A stretch of DNA of 64,000 nt from Rivularia sp. T60_A2020_040 (GCA_015272215.1 JACYMD010000070.1:121111-185110); one strand, 5' to 3'; positions 53,093 to 63,825 are shown, numbered from the stretch's first letter. Notes: a model not told the origin generated them from the sequence alone. A program made the numbers and translations.

Positions 53093-53929
53093 TTAATTCT
53101 TCCACATAATATGTAAAGCTGATAAATATGATGTCTCAATGGTATTCCCTAACTTTTGGTGTAGAGAATCTCTCAAATCATTAAATAAAGCATCTCGCTG
53201 TTGAGAATCTAGTGTTATGTAAGGTGATAAAGTACTTAAAAGCAATAAATAATCATCGATACTATAAGTGCGATCGCAATTCATACATTCAAAAACCAAA
53301 TCTTTGAATAAACCGGATTCAGCTACATTTTGTCCTAATTCTCGCAAAATTTTTTCTTGAGTTCCCCTATCTTCGTATCGTGAAAGGGAAGGAACTTGTT
53401 TTTGATAAACTTCATCTAATATTTGGTAAACTTCGTAGCTCGGCTGCGGTTCTTTATTCCACAATAAAATTAAACTACCGTTATCTTTTAAGGCTTTTTC
53501 TACTTTGGGATACCCTACTTCTGATGAAATCCAGTGAAAAGAAGTTGCAGCAAGCACAGCATCAAATTTATCTGTTTCTAATAAACATTCTTCAAATGTG
53601 GTATTGATAATTTTTACATTGGGAAAATCCGCACAATTTTCTCTCGCTAACTTGTACGATTCCTGACTTGGTTCAAGACACACCATTGAAAAGCCTAGTT
53701 TAGCAAACTCTGTTGTTGCAGTTCCTGGACCGCACCCTATTTCTAAAATATTCGTATTTTTACTGAGTCTAGCTAATTCTATACTACGATTAATCAACTC
53801 CCTAGGATAGCGCGGTCTGGTTTTGTTATACGCATCCGCAACTTTACTGTACCAGTTTTTTCTCTGTTCTAAACTATAGTCATTTTTATAATCTTTATAG
53901 GTATTTTTGATTTGTTCTGAATCTTTCAT
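53093..53929 (-). CDS. Class I SAM-dependent methyltransferase
   Basis: A 278-residue methyltransferase. Motif I is I-L-E-I-G-C-G-P-G-T-A-T-T, V-C-L-E-P-S is the ribose-binding acidic strand and F-D-A-V-L-A-A-T-S-F-H-W-I is motif II/III. The N-terminal Y-S-K-V-A-D-A-Y-N-K-T-R-P-R-Y-P is typical of Methyltransf_11-like enzymes of this group. The substrate is unknown. An open frame extends to 54028, but its 33 extra residues (P-I-A-Y-C-L-L repeats) are simply translated tandem heptamers, so the real start is the ATG at 53929. Confidence 0.88.
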   Translation of the reverse strand: MKDSEQIKNTYKDYKNDYSLEQRKNWYSKVADAYNKTRPRYPRELINRSIELARLSKNTNILEIGCGPGTATTEFAKLGFSMVCLEPSQESYKLARENCADFPNVKIINTTFEECLLETDKFDAVLAATSFHWISSEVGYPKVEKALKDNGSLILLWNKEPQPSYEVYQILDEVYQKQVPSLSRYEDRGTQEKILRELGQNVAESGLFKDLVFECMNCDRTYSIDDYLLLLSTLSPYITLDSQQRDALFNDLRDSLHQKLGNTIETSYLSALHIMWKN

Positions 53930-53939
53930 GGTTCTATTT

Positions 53940-54034
53940 ATATATAGGGAATAGGGAATAGGGAATAGGGAATAGGGAATAGGCAATAGGCAATAGGCAA
54001 TAGGCAATAGGCAATAGGCAATAGGCAATAGGGA
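53940..54034. repeat. Tandem heptamers GGAATAG/GCAATAG, about 12 copies
   Basis: GGGAATAGGGAATAGGGAAT changes to CAATAGGCAATAGGCAATAG in a continuous run directly upstream of the methyltransferase gene. Confidence 0.9.
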
Positions 54035-54382
54035 ATCAGGGATTGATTATTGAAAAGTAATCTTTAATTAAATTTAATAAATTGTATTATTTTTTTATTA
54101 TTGATTCTTGTTTGCTTATCCCTTATTCTCTATGCACTATGCCTAAATATATAAAGTTATTGTAAAAAAGCCGGAACAAACTACTAATTTAACTACGTCT
54201 ATTTCCCTATACAGGTGCCACTATTAATTATTAATATTGCATTTCCCAACTAAGTTTATAGTATGGGATGAGATATTGTTTGTGTTTGATTATTTGACGG
54301 CATTCTTAATAAAAATAGAAAAAACTATAGGCATTGCAATCTAATTCAAATTAGAAGGCATATCTTAATTATTTGTCAACTC
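54035..54382. other. Divergent intergenic region
   Basis: AT-rich DNA between the methyltransferase (minus) and the seven-repeat protein (plus) genes. I see no ORF, RNA gene or inverted repeat that I can support. Confidence 0.4.
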
Positions 54383-56866
54383 ATGAACGATACAGGTAAC
54401 TTTGCTATGAAAGCTTCATCTAAAGGTAATTCTACTACTAATCAAATGCGGATTTTTGTTGTTTTACTACTTACTGGTATTATATCCGTTGCCAGTGAGT
54501 CTGCACTATTAAAAAGTGCGATTGCGTCTCCTGTTGTTGTTTCCACATCTCAAGATTATCAATTAGATAAGACGGGAAAAAATACCTTTGTTAGTCAACA
54601 GCAAAACAACTCCCAAACTACTATTCAGGTACAGACACAAAATATCAGAAGCGGTTTACCTGTTGCTGTCGCCAATGCTGTAATTAAAGATGTGTCTAAA
54701 CGGGAAACTATACCTGAAAGTAAGTTAAGAATTGTCGGTTATAACGAACAAACATGGCGTAATGGATGTTTAGAAGTAATTAGACAAGGTGAAGGTTGTA
54801 CCCAAGCTTTAGTTCCCGGTTATCGAGTCACCGTATCCGATGGTAATCAAAGATGGATTTATCATACCAATAATAACGGACGTAATATCCGTTTAGCTTC
54901 TGGAGATTCTAATTCACAATTACCTGAATCAGTAAAATCTCAGGTAATTAGAGATGCATCTCAACGTTTACAACTACCAGTTTCTAGTTTTTTTATTATG
55001 CAGGCTGAGCAGAAAACTTGGAAGGATGGTTGTTTGGAATTAGGTGATGCTAACACAATTTGTTCTCAAGTTTTAGTACCGGGTTGGCGGGTTGTTGTCG
55101 GTACACAAGGACAAAGTTTGGTTTATCATACCAATAATACGGGTTCAGCAATCAAGCTAAATCAAAAAGGTAGTAAAATTACTGATAGTGGTTTACCTTC
55201 TCAAGTCAAAGATACTGTATTTAAATCCGCATCACAATTAATTGGTACGAATAGACTCAGCGTGACAAAAGCCGAACAAGTAACCTTTACGGATAGCTGT
55301 TTGAATTTGGGAGGTGCGGCTGAATCTTGTTTGAGAGCAAACCAAAGGGGATGGAAAGTTACTGTTAAAGGTGCAAGCCAAGTTTTGCTTTATCACACTT
55401 CTATTGATGGTAATCAAGTTCGTTTGAATGCACAAGAGAGTCAATTACGATTACCTCGAAGTGTTGGGAATAGTGTATTAAAAGAAGCACGAAATATTTC
55501 TGGTTTATCAGCAAGAAATTTAAAAATAGTTTCCTTCAAACCAGCGAATTGGGCGTATGGTTGTGAAGATTTTAGTTTTAATAATCCTTGTGACAGAGTT
55601 GCTGTTTCCGGTTGGGAAGTAACTGTGAGTGGAAATTCCCAAAATTGGGTATTTTTAAGTGATGGGACTGGAAATCAAGTAAAATTAGCAAATCAAAATA
55701 CTCAACCACCACAATCGGGATTACCTCAAGTTGTTGCTAATGCTATTCTTAGAGATGCTGCTCAATGGTCTGGTTTATCTCAACGGAATCTGCGGATTGT
55801 CAACAGTGAGCGTAAAATTTGGAATAATCCTTGTTTTTTAACCTTTAACCGCATTTGTAATAAAGCTTTTATTCGTACTCCCGGTTGGATAGTTACGGTA
55901 GAAGCAAATAACCAAACTTGGATTTACCACGCTAACGATAACGCTTCGATTATCGCTCTTGACCGTTCCTTAAGTTTAACCGAAAGAGCGGCAGCGGTAA
56001 TTAAACAAGATGCAGCCAGACGCTCTCAACGAGTATCATCAGCCGCTCAAATCCGGATAATTGAAGTTGAACAACTCAACCAAAGAAAAGATAATGTTCC
56101 TTTGATGAAAGCTACTCTATCCGACGGTAGAGAAAGTTGGACTTACCGCTTTAAACAAGATGGTTCGGAATTTCAACTTAATGCCACTGCAAGTTTACCA
56201 AAAAACATTGAAAATGTAATCTTATCTGACGTAAGAAAACGTATCACAGAAAAAATTGCAGTTTCTCCCAGTAATATTGTAGAAGCCCAACAAATAACTT
56301 GGCGTAATGGTTGTTTGGGTATAGTCAACAATCGCAAAACAAACTATTGTTTTTCCAGACTTGTAGAAGGGTACCGAGTCACAGTTAAAGTTGGTTCAGA
56401 AACATTCGTTTACCATACCGATAATAACTCTAGAGTCATTTTAAACGAAACTGCCAGTCAAATAGTCGAAAATCAAAACACAGTTGTACCCGTTAAAATT
56501 AACAGTAATCAATTACCATCACCGTTAAGCAGAGGAGTAGTATTTCGTCAAATTACCAGCGGTGGATTTACAGGAAAAACCTACGAAACCGTTTTATTAG
56601 AAGATGGTCGGATAATTAGTAATTCTCAGCGTAGCTTCCGTCAAGTTTCCCGTCAACAGGTAAATGATTTTCAAAGATTATTGCAGCGTCAGCGCGATCA
56701 ATTCAACAATCTGAGTTATCCTATATCTCAAGGTGCCGCAGATTATATGACATACACCCTTACCAGCCGTAATGGTACTGTAGAATATAACGATACTGCA
56801 CGCAATCAACTTCCCGAAGATTTAGTGAATGTTCTAGAAGCTTGGAATCGAATTTTAAATAGTTAA
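54383..56866 (+). CDS. Secreted protein with seven Cys-pair repeats, 827 aa
   Basis: No characterised family is recognised. A signal sequence (R-I-F-V-V-L-L-L-T-G-I-I-S-V-A) is followed by seven repeats of about 80 residues, at roughly 91-172, 180-260, 270-350, 357-436, 446-527, 532-600 and 605-690. Each repeat goes L-P-x2-V, x-L-R-I-V, T-W-x-N-G-C-L, x-C, then G-W-x-V-T-V and W-x-Y-H-T-N. Six carry two Cys (129/139, 217/227, 306/316, 394/403, 484/492, 644/656), and repeat 6 has none. A separate C-terminal domain (710-827) follows. It is probably periplasmic or on the surface. The second ATG (54407) may be the real start. Confidence 0.82.
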   Translation: MNDTGNFAMKASSKGNSTTNQMRIFVVLLLTGIISVASESALLKSAIASPVVVSTSQDYQLDKTGKNTFVSQQQNNSQTTIQVQTQNIRSGLPVAVANAVIKDVSKRETIPESKLRIVGYNEQTWRNGCLEVIRQGEGCTQALVPGYRVTVSDGNQRWIYHTNNNGRNIRLASGDSNSQLPESVKSQVIRDASQRLQLPVSSFFIMQAEQKTWKDGCLELGDANTICSQVLVPGWRVVVGTQGQSLVYHTNNTGSAIKLNQKGSKITDSGLPSQVKDTVFKSASQLIGTNRLSVTKAEQVTFTDSCLNLGGAAESCLRANQRGWKVTVKGASQVLLYHTSIDGNQVRLNAQESQLRLPRSVGNSVLKEARNISGLSARNLKIVSFKPANWAYGCEDFSFNNPCDRVAVSGWEVTVSGNSQNWVFLSDGTGNQVKLANQNTQPPQSGLPQVVANAILRDAAQWSGLSQRNLRIVNSERKIWNNPCFLTFNRICNKAFIRTPGWIVTVEANNQTWIYHANDNASIIALDRSLSLTERAAAVIKQDAARRSQRVSSAAQIRIIEVEQLNQRKDNVPLMKATLSDGRESWTYRFKQDGSEFQLNATASLPKNIENVILSDVRKRITEKIAVSPSNIVEAQQITWRNGCLGIVNNRKTNYCFSRLVEGYRVTVKVGSETFVYHTDNNSRVILNETASQIVENQNTVVPVKINSNQLPSPLSRGVVFRQITSGGFTGKTYETVLLEDGRIISNSQRSFRQVSRQQVNDFQRLLQRQRDQFNNLSYPISQGAADYMTYTLTSRNGTVEYNDTARNQLPEDLVNVLEAWNRILNS

Positions 56867-57160
56867 TAGCTAGAAATTATAGTTAGAAATTGGACATGGA
56901 GCATGGGTAATTGTATGATTAAACATCATCTTTCTATAGCTTCATGTCCTTTGTACTCTATTCGCGGTTTAAATAATATATCTATCTAAAGAATGAGGAC
57001 GAATAAATCATAAAGGGAGTATTTACTTATAGTTAGTAAGTAATTAAATGCTATTGATTAGAATACACACAGAGAAAAATATTTATTCATCTTACTGATT
57101 TGGCTTTAGCATTATTGAATTACTTAAGTAAATAAACATAAATAGAAATAACTCGTTTTT

Positions 57161-59107
57161 ATGGTAAATACTCCTCCATCTCAAGCTTCAGATACTCAAT
57201 ATCAAGTAGAAAATCCCCAAGCTGAGGTTGAAGAAATTATCAAAACTCCGGATTCAGATGCCGATATTGACTTGGAGTTTCTCTACACAAGAGATATTGA
57301 ATTTCGTCAAGAAACTATTTATTTTATAGTAATTGACCGTTTTCATGATGGTAATCCTAAGAATAATAAAGGTTTAAATTCTGAGCTTTATGACTCAGAT
57401 AGAACAGAATGGGGTAAATATTGGGGTGGAGATTTAAAAGGAATTATTGATAAATTAGATTATTTGAGAAATTTAGGAGTTACCGCTATTTGGTTAACTC
57501 CTTTATTTGAACAAGTAGAAGAATTATTTATTGAAAGTGCAGCAATTCATGGTTATTGGACAAAGGATTTTAAACGATTGAATCCTCGATTTATTGCACC
57601 CGATGATGAACCTTCTTTGAATAAAACTCAAGATACGAAAAATACGGTTTTTGACCGTTTGATTGTAGAATTGCACAAGCGCAATATGAAGCTGATATTA
57701 GATATTGTCTGCAATCATAGCAGTCCCGATACTGGTGCTAGCAAAGGTGAATTGTACGATGATGGCGTAAAAATTGCCGATTTCAATGATGATAAAGACA
57801 ATTGGTATCACCATTATGGTGAAGTAAATAATTGGGAAGATGAATGGCAAGTTCAAAACTGTGAATTGTGCGGTTTAGCGACTTTTAACGAAAATAATAT
57901 TCAGTATAGAAATTATATTAAATCAGCCATTAAGCAGTGGTTAGATAGAGGAGTTGATGCTTTAAGGGTAGATACAGTTAAACATATGCCAATTTGGTTC
58001 TGGCAAGAGTTTAACAGTGAAATGTACAATCATAAACCAGATGTATTTATCTTTGGCGAATGGATTTACAGTCGTCCAGATGATGAACTTTCTGTGGAAT
58101 TTGCCAATAATTCTGGTATGACTATACTAGATTTTGGGTTGTGTATGGCACTGCGTCAAGCGTTAGCGACGAATGATGAAGCAGGGTTTTATTTAATAAA
58201 TGACGTTTTAAAGCAGGATTCTCGCTACAACAGTGCAACGGAATTGATCACTTTTATCGATAATCATGATATGCATCGATTCTTGACTCTTAACCCGGAT
58301 GTCGATAATTTGCGGTTAGCAGTGGATTTTTTAATGACTAGTCGGGGAATACCTTGTTTATTTTACGGTACTGAACAATATCTGCATAACGACACCAACG
58401 GTGATGATAACATTTACGGAAATAATGACCCTTACAACCGTCCGATGATGGAACAATGGGATACCGAAACTCCGATTTATTGGGATGTGCGGAAACTTTC
58501 GGGGTTGCGTCGTTTGAATCCTGCAATATCCATGGGTAGTCAATGGGAGAAATATATTACACCAGATGTTTTCTGTTATGTGCGTCGTTATAACGGCTCC
58601 CGCTGCTTTGTAGCTTTGAATCGCGGTGATACTGTTACTGTAGAAGCAGTTGATACTGAGTTACCAGATAGAGAACATACCTGCGTATTAACCGGACGTA
58701 AATTTGAAGTCGTAGATGGAAAAATCCATAATTTTGAACTTGGTGCAAAAGAAGCGATAGTTATTAGTCATGTAGGGGAAAGACTAAAAGCCCAAACAAT
58801 TGTCAGAGCGCAATTAAATGGAGTACAAACCCAACTTGGTGAAAGAATCGTAGTAATCGGCGATTGTCCAGAATTGGGTAATTGGGATATCAGCAAAGCC
58901 TATCCTTTAGAATATATTAATTCTAATACTTGGTTTGCTGAAATTCCCTTTAATGAAAGTGCTGGGAAACTTATTAGTTATAAATATGTAATGTTGCGCG
59001 AGGGAACTTCTCCTTTACGGGAAAACTTACTCGCTCGTCGCTGGGTAATTGCCAGTGAAGGTACAGTTAAATGGAGAGATACTTGGGCTTCGGGGAAAGA
59101 GGCTTGA
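57161..59107 (+). CDS. Alpha-amylase family (GH13) enzyme with C-terminal starch-binding CBM20
   Basis: A 648-residue glycoside hydrolase or glucanotransferase. The GH13 motifs are D-I-V-C-N-H (181-186), A-L-R-V-D-T-V-K-H with the nucleophile Asp271, F-G-E-W with the acid/base Glu300 and F-I-D-N-H-D with Asp370. Residues about 548-645 form a CBM20 (V-V-I-G-D-C-P-E-L-G-N-W-D), which binds starch or glycogen. No signal peptide is present, so it is probably intracellular and acts on glycogen. The arrangement resembles cyclomaltodextrin glucanotransferases, though the true product is not predictable here. Confidence 0.92.
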   Translation: MVNTPPSQASDTQYQVENPQAEVEEIIKTPDSDADIDLEFLYTRDIEFRQETIYFIVIDRFHDGNPKNNKGLNSELYDSDRTEWGKYWGGDLKGIIDKLDYLRNLGVTAIWLTPLFEQVEELFIESAAIHGYWTKDFKRLNPRFIAPDDEPSLNKTQDTKNTVFDRLIVELHKRNMKLILDIVCNHSSPDTGASKGELYDDGVKIADFNDDKDNWYHHYGEVNNWEDEWQVQNCELCGLATFNENNIQYRNYIKSAIKQWLDRGVDALRVDTVKHMPIWFWQEFNSEMYNHKPDVFIFGEWIYSRPDDELSVEFANNSGMTILDFGLCMALRQALATNDEAGFYLINDVLKQDSRYNSATELITFIDNHDMHRFLTLNPDVDNLRLAVDFLMTSRGIPCLFYGTEQYLHNDTNGDDNIYGNNDPYNRPMMEQWDTETPIYWDVRKLSGLRRLNPAISMGSQWEKYITPDVFCYVRRYNGSRCFVALNRGDTVTVEAVDTELPDREHTCVLTGRKFEVVDGKIHNFELGAKEAIVISHVGERLKAQTIVRAQLNGVQTQLGERIVVIGDCPELGNWDISKAYPLEYINSNTWFAEIPFNESAGKLISYKYVMLREGTSPLRENLLARRWVIASEGTVKWRDTWASGKEA

Positions 59108-59173
59108 GGGTTGGGGGGAATAGGGAATAATAAATAAATAAATAATTAATCATCCAGACTTGATATTACTTGA

Positions 59174-59223
59174 TGGCGGTTAAAACCGCAGCTACACAAA
59201 CAAAGTCCACCTTCGTGGACTTT
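59174..59223 (+). repeat. Repeat with GGCGGTTAAAACCGC and a terminator-like hairpin
   Basis: The repeat shares GGCGGTT-AAACCGC, CTACAC and TCCACCTTC with 45582-45620. Its second half, AAAGTCCA / TGGACTTT with loop CCTTCG (59202-59223), could terminate the amylase gene, although the T-run is weak. Confidence 0.65.
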
Positions 59224-59414
59224 AATTTTATTGAGGAAATATCCGATTTAGTTCTAATAAAGTATCCTCATTAAATCTATGCGGATAAAGCTGCATTTAA
59301 TTTTACTAATCCTTAACCAATTTTTTGTTTAGCAGATTTAGATAATTGTACTATCCATTTTGATATTAAAGACGGTAAAATACGGATTCAACGCAATTAG
59401 ATGGATGATTTACA

Positions 59415-60614
59415 ATGAAAATCAGCCTGTGTATGATTGTCAAAAATGAAGAATCAACACTATCAAAGTGTTTGAGTAGCGCCAAAAAGTTTGTCAACGA
59501 AATAGTTATATTAGATACTGGTTCAACTGATAAAACCGTTAGTATTGCCCAAGGATTTGGTGCTAAGGTACATCATTTTGAATGGTGCAATGATTTTAGC
59601 GCTGCTCGTAATCAAGCATTGAAATATGTCACGGGTGATTGGGTTTTGGTATTAGATGCCGATGAAATGTTAGCACCGGAAATTATTCCGCAGTTGCGAG
59701 AAGCAGTACAAAGAGAAGAATACCTACTAATTAACTTGGTACGGGATGAAATTGGTGCGGTGCAATCTCCTTATTCGATGGTTTCTAGGTTGTTTCGTAA
59801 TCATCCGGATATTCATTTTTCTCGTCCCTATCATGCTTTAGTTGATGACAGTGTTTCCGAAATTTTACTTAAAGAACCCGATTGGCAAATAGGTTATATA
59901 CCAGGAATTGCAATTCTACATTCGGGTTATCAACAAAGCGAAATTATTAAAAAAAATAAACTTGTTAGAGCCAAAGCAGCAATGGAAGAGTTTTTCGCAA
60001 CTCATCCCAACGATGCTTATGTTTGCAGTAAATTGGGAGCATTATATATGGATTTGGGGGAAATTCCTCAAAGTATCCAGTTGCTATCAAAGGGAGTTAC
60101 TCTTGCAGGTGAAAATTATGAGATTTTGTACGAACTTTACTATCATTTGGGTATAGCTTACACTGAGTTGAAAAATTCTCACCAGGCTATTTCTCATTAT
60201 AAAGCTGCCATTAAACTGCCAATTTATCCGCTACTTAAGTTAGGAGCATATAACAATCTCGGCAACATACTCAAAGCTATTGGAAATTTAAATGATGCAA
60301 AAACAGCTTACGAAACTACTTTAAAAATAGACTCTGCTTTTGTTACCGGATATTACAATTTAGGTATGACATTTAAAGCAATGGGTTTGTTAAAAGATGC
60401 TATCGGCTGTTATGTTAAAGCTATTGATTTAAAGCCAGAATATGCTCAAGCTTATCAAAATTTAGGTGTTGTTTTATTGAAGGCTGGTTATGTAGAAGAT
60501 AGTTTAACAGCATTTAAAGAAGCTATTAATTTGTATGAGAAACAGAATAATCTGGTTGAAGCGCAACAATTGCGTAAAGGATTAAAAGATATGGGGTTAG
60601 AAATTAGGAGTTAA
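59415..60614 (+). CDS. Family 2 glycosyltransferase with TPR repeats
   Basis: A 399-residue protein. The N-terminal GT2 domain (1-200) has S-L-C-M-I-V-K-N-E-E-S-T-L, V-I-L-D-T-G-S-T-D-K-T and V-L-D-A-D-E, and is followed by five to six TPR units (A-Y-N-N-L-G-N-I-L-K-A, A-Y-Q-N-L-G-V-V-L-L-K-A-G). This architecture is frequent in cyanobacteria and resembles SunS-type peptide S-glycosyltransferases at the fold level. Acceptor unknown; the TPR part suggests a protein partner. The ATG is well placed. Confidence 0.9.
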   Translation: MKISLCMIVKNEESTLSKCLSSAKKFVNEIVILDTGSTDKTVSIAQGFGAKVHHFEWCNDFSAARNQALKYVTGDWVLVLDADEMLAPEIIPQLREAVQREEYLLINLVRDEIGAVQSPYSMVSRLFRNHPDIHFSRPYHALVDDSVSEILLKEPDWQIGYIPGIAILHSGYQQSEIIKKNKLVRAKAAMEEFFATHPNDAYVCSKLGALYMDLGEIPQSIQLLSKGVTLAGENYEILYELYYHLGIAYTELKNSHQAISHYKAAIKLPIYPLLKLGAYNNLGNILKAIGNLNDAKTAYETTLKIDSAFVTGYYNLGMTFKAMGLLKDAIGCYVKAIDLKPEYAQAYQNLGVVLLKAGYVEDSLTAFKEAINLYEKQNNLVEAQQLRKGLKDMGLEIRS

Positions 60615-60739
60615 AAATTGGGAATTAGAAATTAAGAATAATAATAAGACTCTGCGTTACTTTGCGTTTACCTCCATATTCCTCTGCGTTAAAAGCAGGA
60701 AAATCCAGAAAGTCAAATAAAAACAGTTACCAGCTAGTT

Positions 60740-60782
60740 GATAACTGTCAACTGTCAACTGTCAACTGTCAACTGTTAACTG
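60740..60782. repeat. Tandem heptamer GTCAACT at the 3' end of aspC
   Basis: Five copies of CAACTGT overlap the last codons and the stop of the minus-strand aminotransferase gene. Confidence 0.85.
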
Positions 60783-61938
60783 ACTTCACGAATTTTTCCA
60801 ATCTATCCATGCCTTTTTCAATTGTTGCCATATCGGTAGCGTAAGATAAACGAATGTTATTATCTGCACCAAAAGCGACACCAGGAATTACTGCTACTTG
60901 ATGCTCTTCTAATAAAGCGTTGCAGAATTCCAAAGATTTTAATCCGGTTTTACTAATGTCTGGAAATAAATAAAATGCTCCATCGGGTTGAGAACAATTT
61001 AATCCCGGAATTGCGTTGATTCTTTCTAACATCACTTGGCGACGTTTTGCGAAAGCTTGACGCATTTCCTCCACACATTCTTGTGAACCTTCCAAAGCTG
61101 CGATCGCGCCATATTGAGCGAAAGTACACACGTTTGATGTACTATGACCTTGAACGGTTGTAGCGGCTTTAATTAGCTCCACAGGTGCCGCTAAATAACC
61201 CAAACGCCATCCCGTCATCGAGTATCCTTTAGCAAAACCGTTGCTGACAATAGTACGGGCAAAAATTTCGTCGTTTAAAGAACCAATACTCAGATGTTTT
61301 GCACCGTCGTAAAGAATTTTTTCGTAAATTTCGTCGGAAACAACTAAAATATCTTTTTCTACAATCACTTCTGCTAAAGCTTTGATTTCTGCCGGTGTGT
61401 ACACCATCCCTGTAGGGTTTGATGGTGAATTCAACACGAATAATTTAGTCTTCGATGTAATCGCATTTCGCAGATTTTCTGGCTTGATTTTATACCCAGT
61501 TTTTTCATCTGTCATTACAATTACGGGATTGCCACCCACTAGCTTAACCATTTCTGGATAGCTAACCCAATAGGGTGCGGGAATAATTACCTCATCACCC
61601 GGTTCAATCAAGGCTTGCATTAAATTAAACAGAGAATGCTTACCACCGTTAGTAACGATGATATTTTCAGCTTGATAATCGAGATGATTTTCCGATTTTA
61701 ACTTGTTGGCGATCGCTCTTCTTAACTCCGGTTCCCCTGCTGCGGGGCCATATTTTGTCTTCCCTTGATCCAGCGCTTTCTTTGCAGCAGCCTTAACATG
61801 GGCTGGGGAATCAAAATCCGGCTCTCCAGCACTAAAACTACAAACATCAATACCTTCAGCCTTCATGGCTTTTGCTTTCGCGGCGATCGCCAAAGTTAGA
61901 GAAGGCGATACTTGACTAATTCTTGCTGCCAGCTTCAT
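60769..61938 (-). CDS. aspC: Aspartate aminotransferase (class I, Ib type)
   Basis: A 389-residue PLP enzyme that interconverts aspartate and oxaloacetate with glutamate. It has [30 protein letters not shown], and the Schiff-base Lys237 in [14 protein letters not shown]. The pattern K-T-K-Y-G-P suits the Ib subgroup, which may also act as glutamate-prephenate aminotransferase. Its last codons (V-N-S) and its TGA stop lie inside a CAACTGT tandem repeat, so the C-terminus has been set by the repeat. Confidence 0.93.
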   Translation of the reverse strand: MKLAARISQVSPSLTLAIAAKAKAMKAEGIDVCSFSAGEPDFDSPAHVKAAAKKALDQGKTKYGPAAGEPELRRAIANKLKSENHLDYQAENIIVTNGGKHSLFNLMQALIEPGDEVIIPAPYWVSYPEMVKLVGGNPVIVMTDEKTGYKIKPENLRNAITSKTKLFVLNSPSNPTGMVYTPAEIKALAEVIVEKDILVVSDEIYEKILYDGAKHLSIGSLNDEIFARTIVSNGFAKGYSMTGWRLGYLAAPVELIKAATTVQGHSTSNVCTFAQYGAIAALEGSQECVEEMRQAFAKRRQVMLERINAIPGLNCSQPDGAFYLFPDISKTGLKSLEFCNALLEEHQVAVIPGVAFGADNNIRLSYATDMATIEKGMDRLEKFVKSVNS

Positions 61939-62064
61939 CTTTACTTCACGCTTCTTTGTTCTTTAAGAATATCCCATTATCTCTGAGTTAGTACCACCGG
62001 AGTTAAGAGTTAAGAATTAAAAATGAGTAGGAAGTAGCAGTAAATGTTGAGTTAAGGATAATTG

Positions 62065-62117
62065 TAGGTTGGGTTATGACTACCGCACACTATGTGAACG
62101 TTGCTCAACCCAACCTA
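62065..62117. repeat. Inverted repeat TAGGTTGGGTT
   Basis: TAGGTTGGGTT (62065-62075) and AACCCAACCTA (62107-62117) are perfect complements around 31 bases. Similar GGTTGGGTT palindromes are common in cyanobacterial intergenic DNA. It lies between the aldolase and aminotransferase genes. Confidence 0.75.
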
Positions 62118-62186
62118 GGCAATTTCAAGTTTTTGGCTCTAACCCAACAGTATGGGATTAAAGTCATCAATTAAATTTGTCACAAA

Positions 62187-63269
62187 TTAAGCTACAGTCA
62201 CATCTTTACTTAAGTAAACATCCTGAATAGAGTGGAATAATTTAACACCTTCTGCGAAAGGTCTTTGAAAGGCCTTGCGTCCGGAAATTAACCCAGTTCC
62301 CCCAGCACGTTTGTTAATGATGGCGGTACGTATTGCTTCTGCAAAGTCGTTTTCACCCGCTGCACCACCAGAATTGATTAAACCAGCACGTCCGCAGTAA
62401 CAATTAAGTACTTGATAGCGAGTTAAATCTATGGGGTGGTCTGTAGTTAATTCAGTATAAACTTTATCGTGGGTTTTACCGTAACTTTTGGCGATCGCCT
62501 TTGTGACTGCACCGTATCCATTATTATTTTCCGGCAGTTTTTGCTTGATAATATCAGCCTCGATGGTTACACCCAAATGATTAGCTTGGGATGATAAATC
62601 AGCGGAGAGATGATAATCTTTATCCTGTTTGAAAGCATTGTTACGCAGATAGCACCATAATATAGTCGCCATTCCCAACTCGTGAGCGCGTTTAAAAGCT
62701 TTGCTAACTTCTTGAATTTGTCTGGTAGAGTTTTCGGAGCCAAAGTATATTGTGGCACCAACAGCAGCAGCACCCAAATTCCAAGCTTGTTCTACATCAC
62801 CAAACATAATTTGGTCGTAGTTATTAGGAACGCTAAGTAATTCGTTGTGATTTATTTTGACAATAAAAGGAATTTTGTGAGCATATTTACGGGAAACGAT
62901 TGCCAAAACTCCCAAAGTTGAAGCCACGGCATTACAACCAGCTTCAATGGCTAGTTTAACAATATTTTCCGGATCGAAGTACATCGGGTTGGGAGCAAAG
63001 GAAGCCCCTGCGGAATGTTCAATACCTTGGTCTACAGGTAAAATTGATAGATAACCTGTATTCGCAAGTCTTCCGGTAGAGTACATTGCTTGCAGATTAC
63101 GCAACACTTGGGGGTTTCTATCGCTGATACTCCATACTCGATCAACAAAATCGCTTCCCGGCAGGTGTAGCATATCTTGAGGAACTTTTGCTTTGTAGGT
63201 AAGTAAGTCTTTGGCTTCGTTACCTAAGAGAGATTCGATAAAATCGGGTACAGATTTGATGTTAGTCAT
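62187..63269 (-). CDS. fda: Class I fructose-bisphosphate aldolase (DhnA/FbaB type)
   Basis: A 360-residue Schiff-base aldolase for glycolysis and the Calvin cycle. It has [29 protein letters not shown], and near the end [13 protein letters not shown] and [12 protein letters not shown]. These match the short archaeal-type class I aldolase, not the class II zinc enzyme usually dominant in cyanobacteria. It is an independent minus-strand gene with a promoter in the 730-bp region to its right. Confidence 0.92.
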   Translation of the reverse strand: MTNIKSVPDFIESLLGNEAKDLLTYKAKVPQDMLHLPGSDFVDRVWSISDRNPQVLRNLQAMYSTGRLANTGYLSILPVDQGIEHSAGASFAPNPMYFDPENIVKLAIEAGCNAVASTLGVLAIVSRKYAHKIPFIVKINHNELLSVPNNYDQIMFGDVEQAWNLGAAAVGATIYFGSENSTRQIQEVSKAFKRAHELGMATILWCYLRNNAFKQDKDYHLSADLSSQANHLGVTIEADIIKQKLPENNNGYGAVTKAIAKSYGKTHDKVYTELTTDHPIDLTRYQVLNCYCGRAGLINSGGAAGENDFAEAIRTAIINKRAGGTGLISGRKAFQRPFAEGVKLFHSIQDVYLSKDVTVA

Positions 63270-63730
63270 GATATTTTATGTATTGAGTTACATCTTTGAT
63301 GGTAGCTATGCTAAGGCGAATGAATGTATATCGAAAGTTTGACAATAACCATTTTTTTATTTTTTTAGTTCGTCGTATAAATGCTTATCTTGACAAATGT
63401 TTTCATGTCGCTCTATAATGAGCAACTTTTTTCTGCTATTAGACGTATCTGGGCGGTTTTAGAATCGATAACCTTCTGCGCTTCAGGTTAGATGAATACT
63501 TTTTTGCTGTCAACAACTTGTGCTACATTTCATAGCATTACGGGATTATTTTTATTTAACTGATTTAATGTTTTTTCTATCCTGGTAAAAATATTACGAC
63601 TCCTCATCAGAAGAAAAGAAAACAGCAATTAACTGATCAACAAAAAGAAGAGAATAAGGTTTTATCTAGTAAACGTATTTTTTTAGAGTATCTAATCCGA
63701 ATAATTAAAATATTCCAAATCGTATGATTT

Positions 63731-63822
63731 ACATCTTGCACCATAGAAACCTATCGTTAAAATAATTACTAATTGTTTGACTTAGTTCTTACCCACCTGA
63801 GACTGCAAATCCCAGTTTGACA
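63731..63822. repeat. Long dispersed repeat, copy B (inverted relative to 3829-3922)
   Basis: Read on the minus strand it begins TCAAACTGGGATTTGCAGTC and ends ATGGTGCAAGATG, following copy A with a few substitutions. Confidence 0.8.
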
Positions 63823-63825
63823 ATT

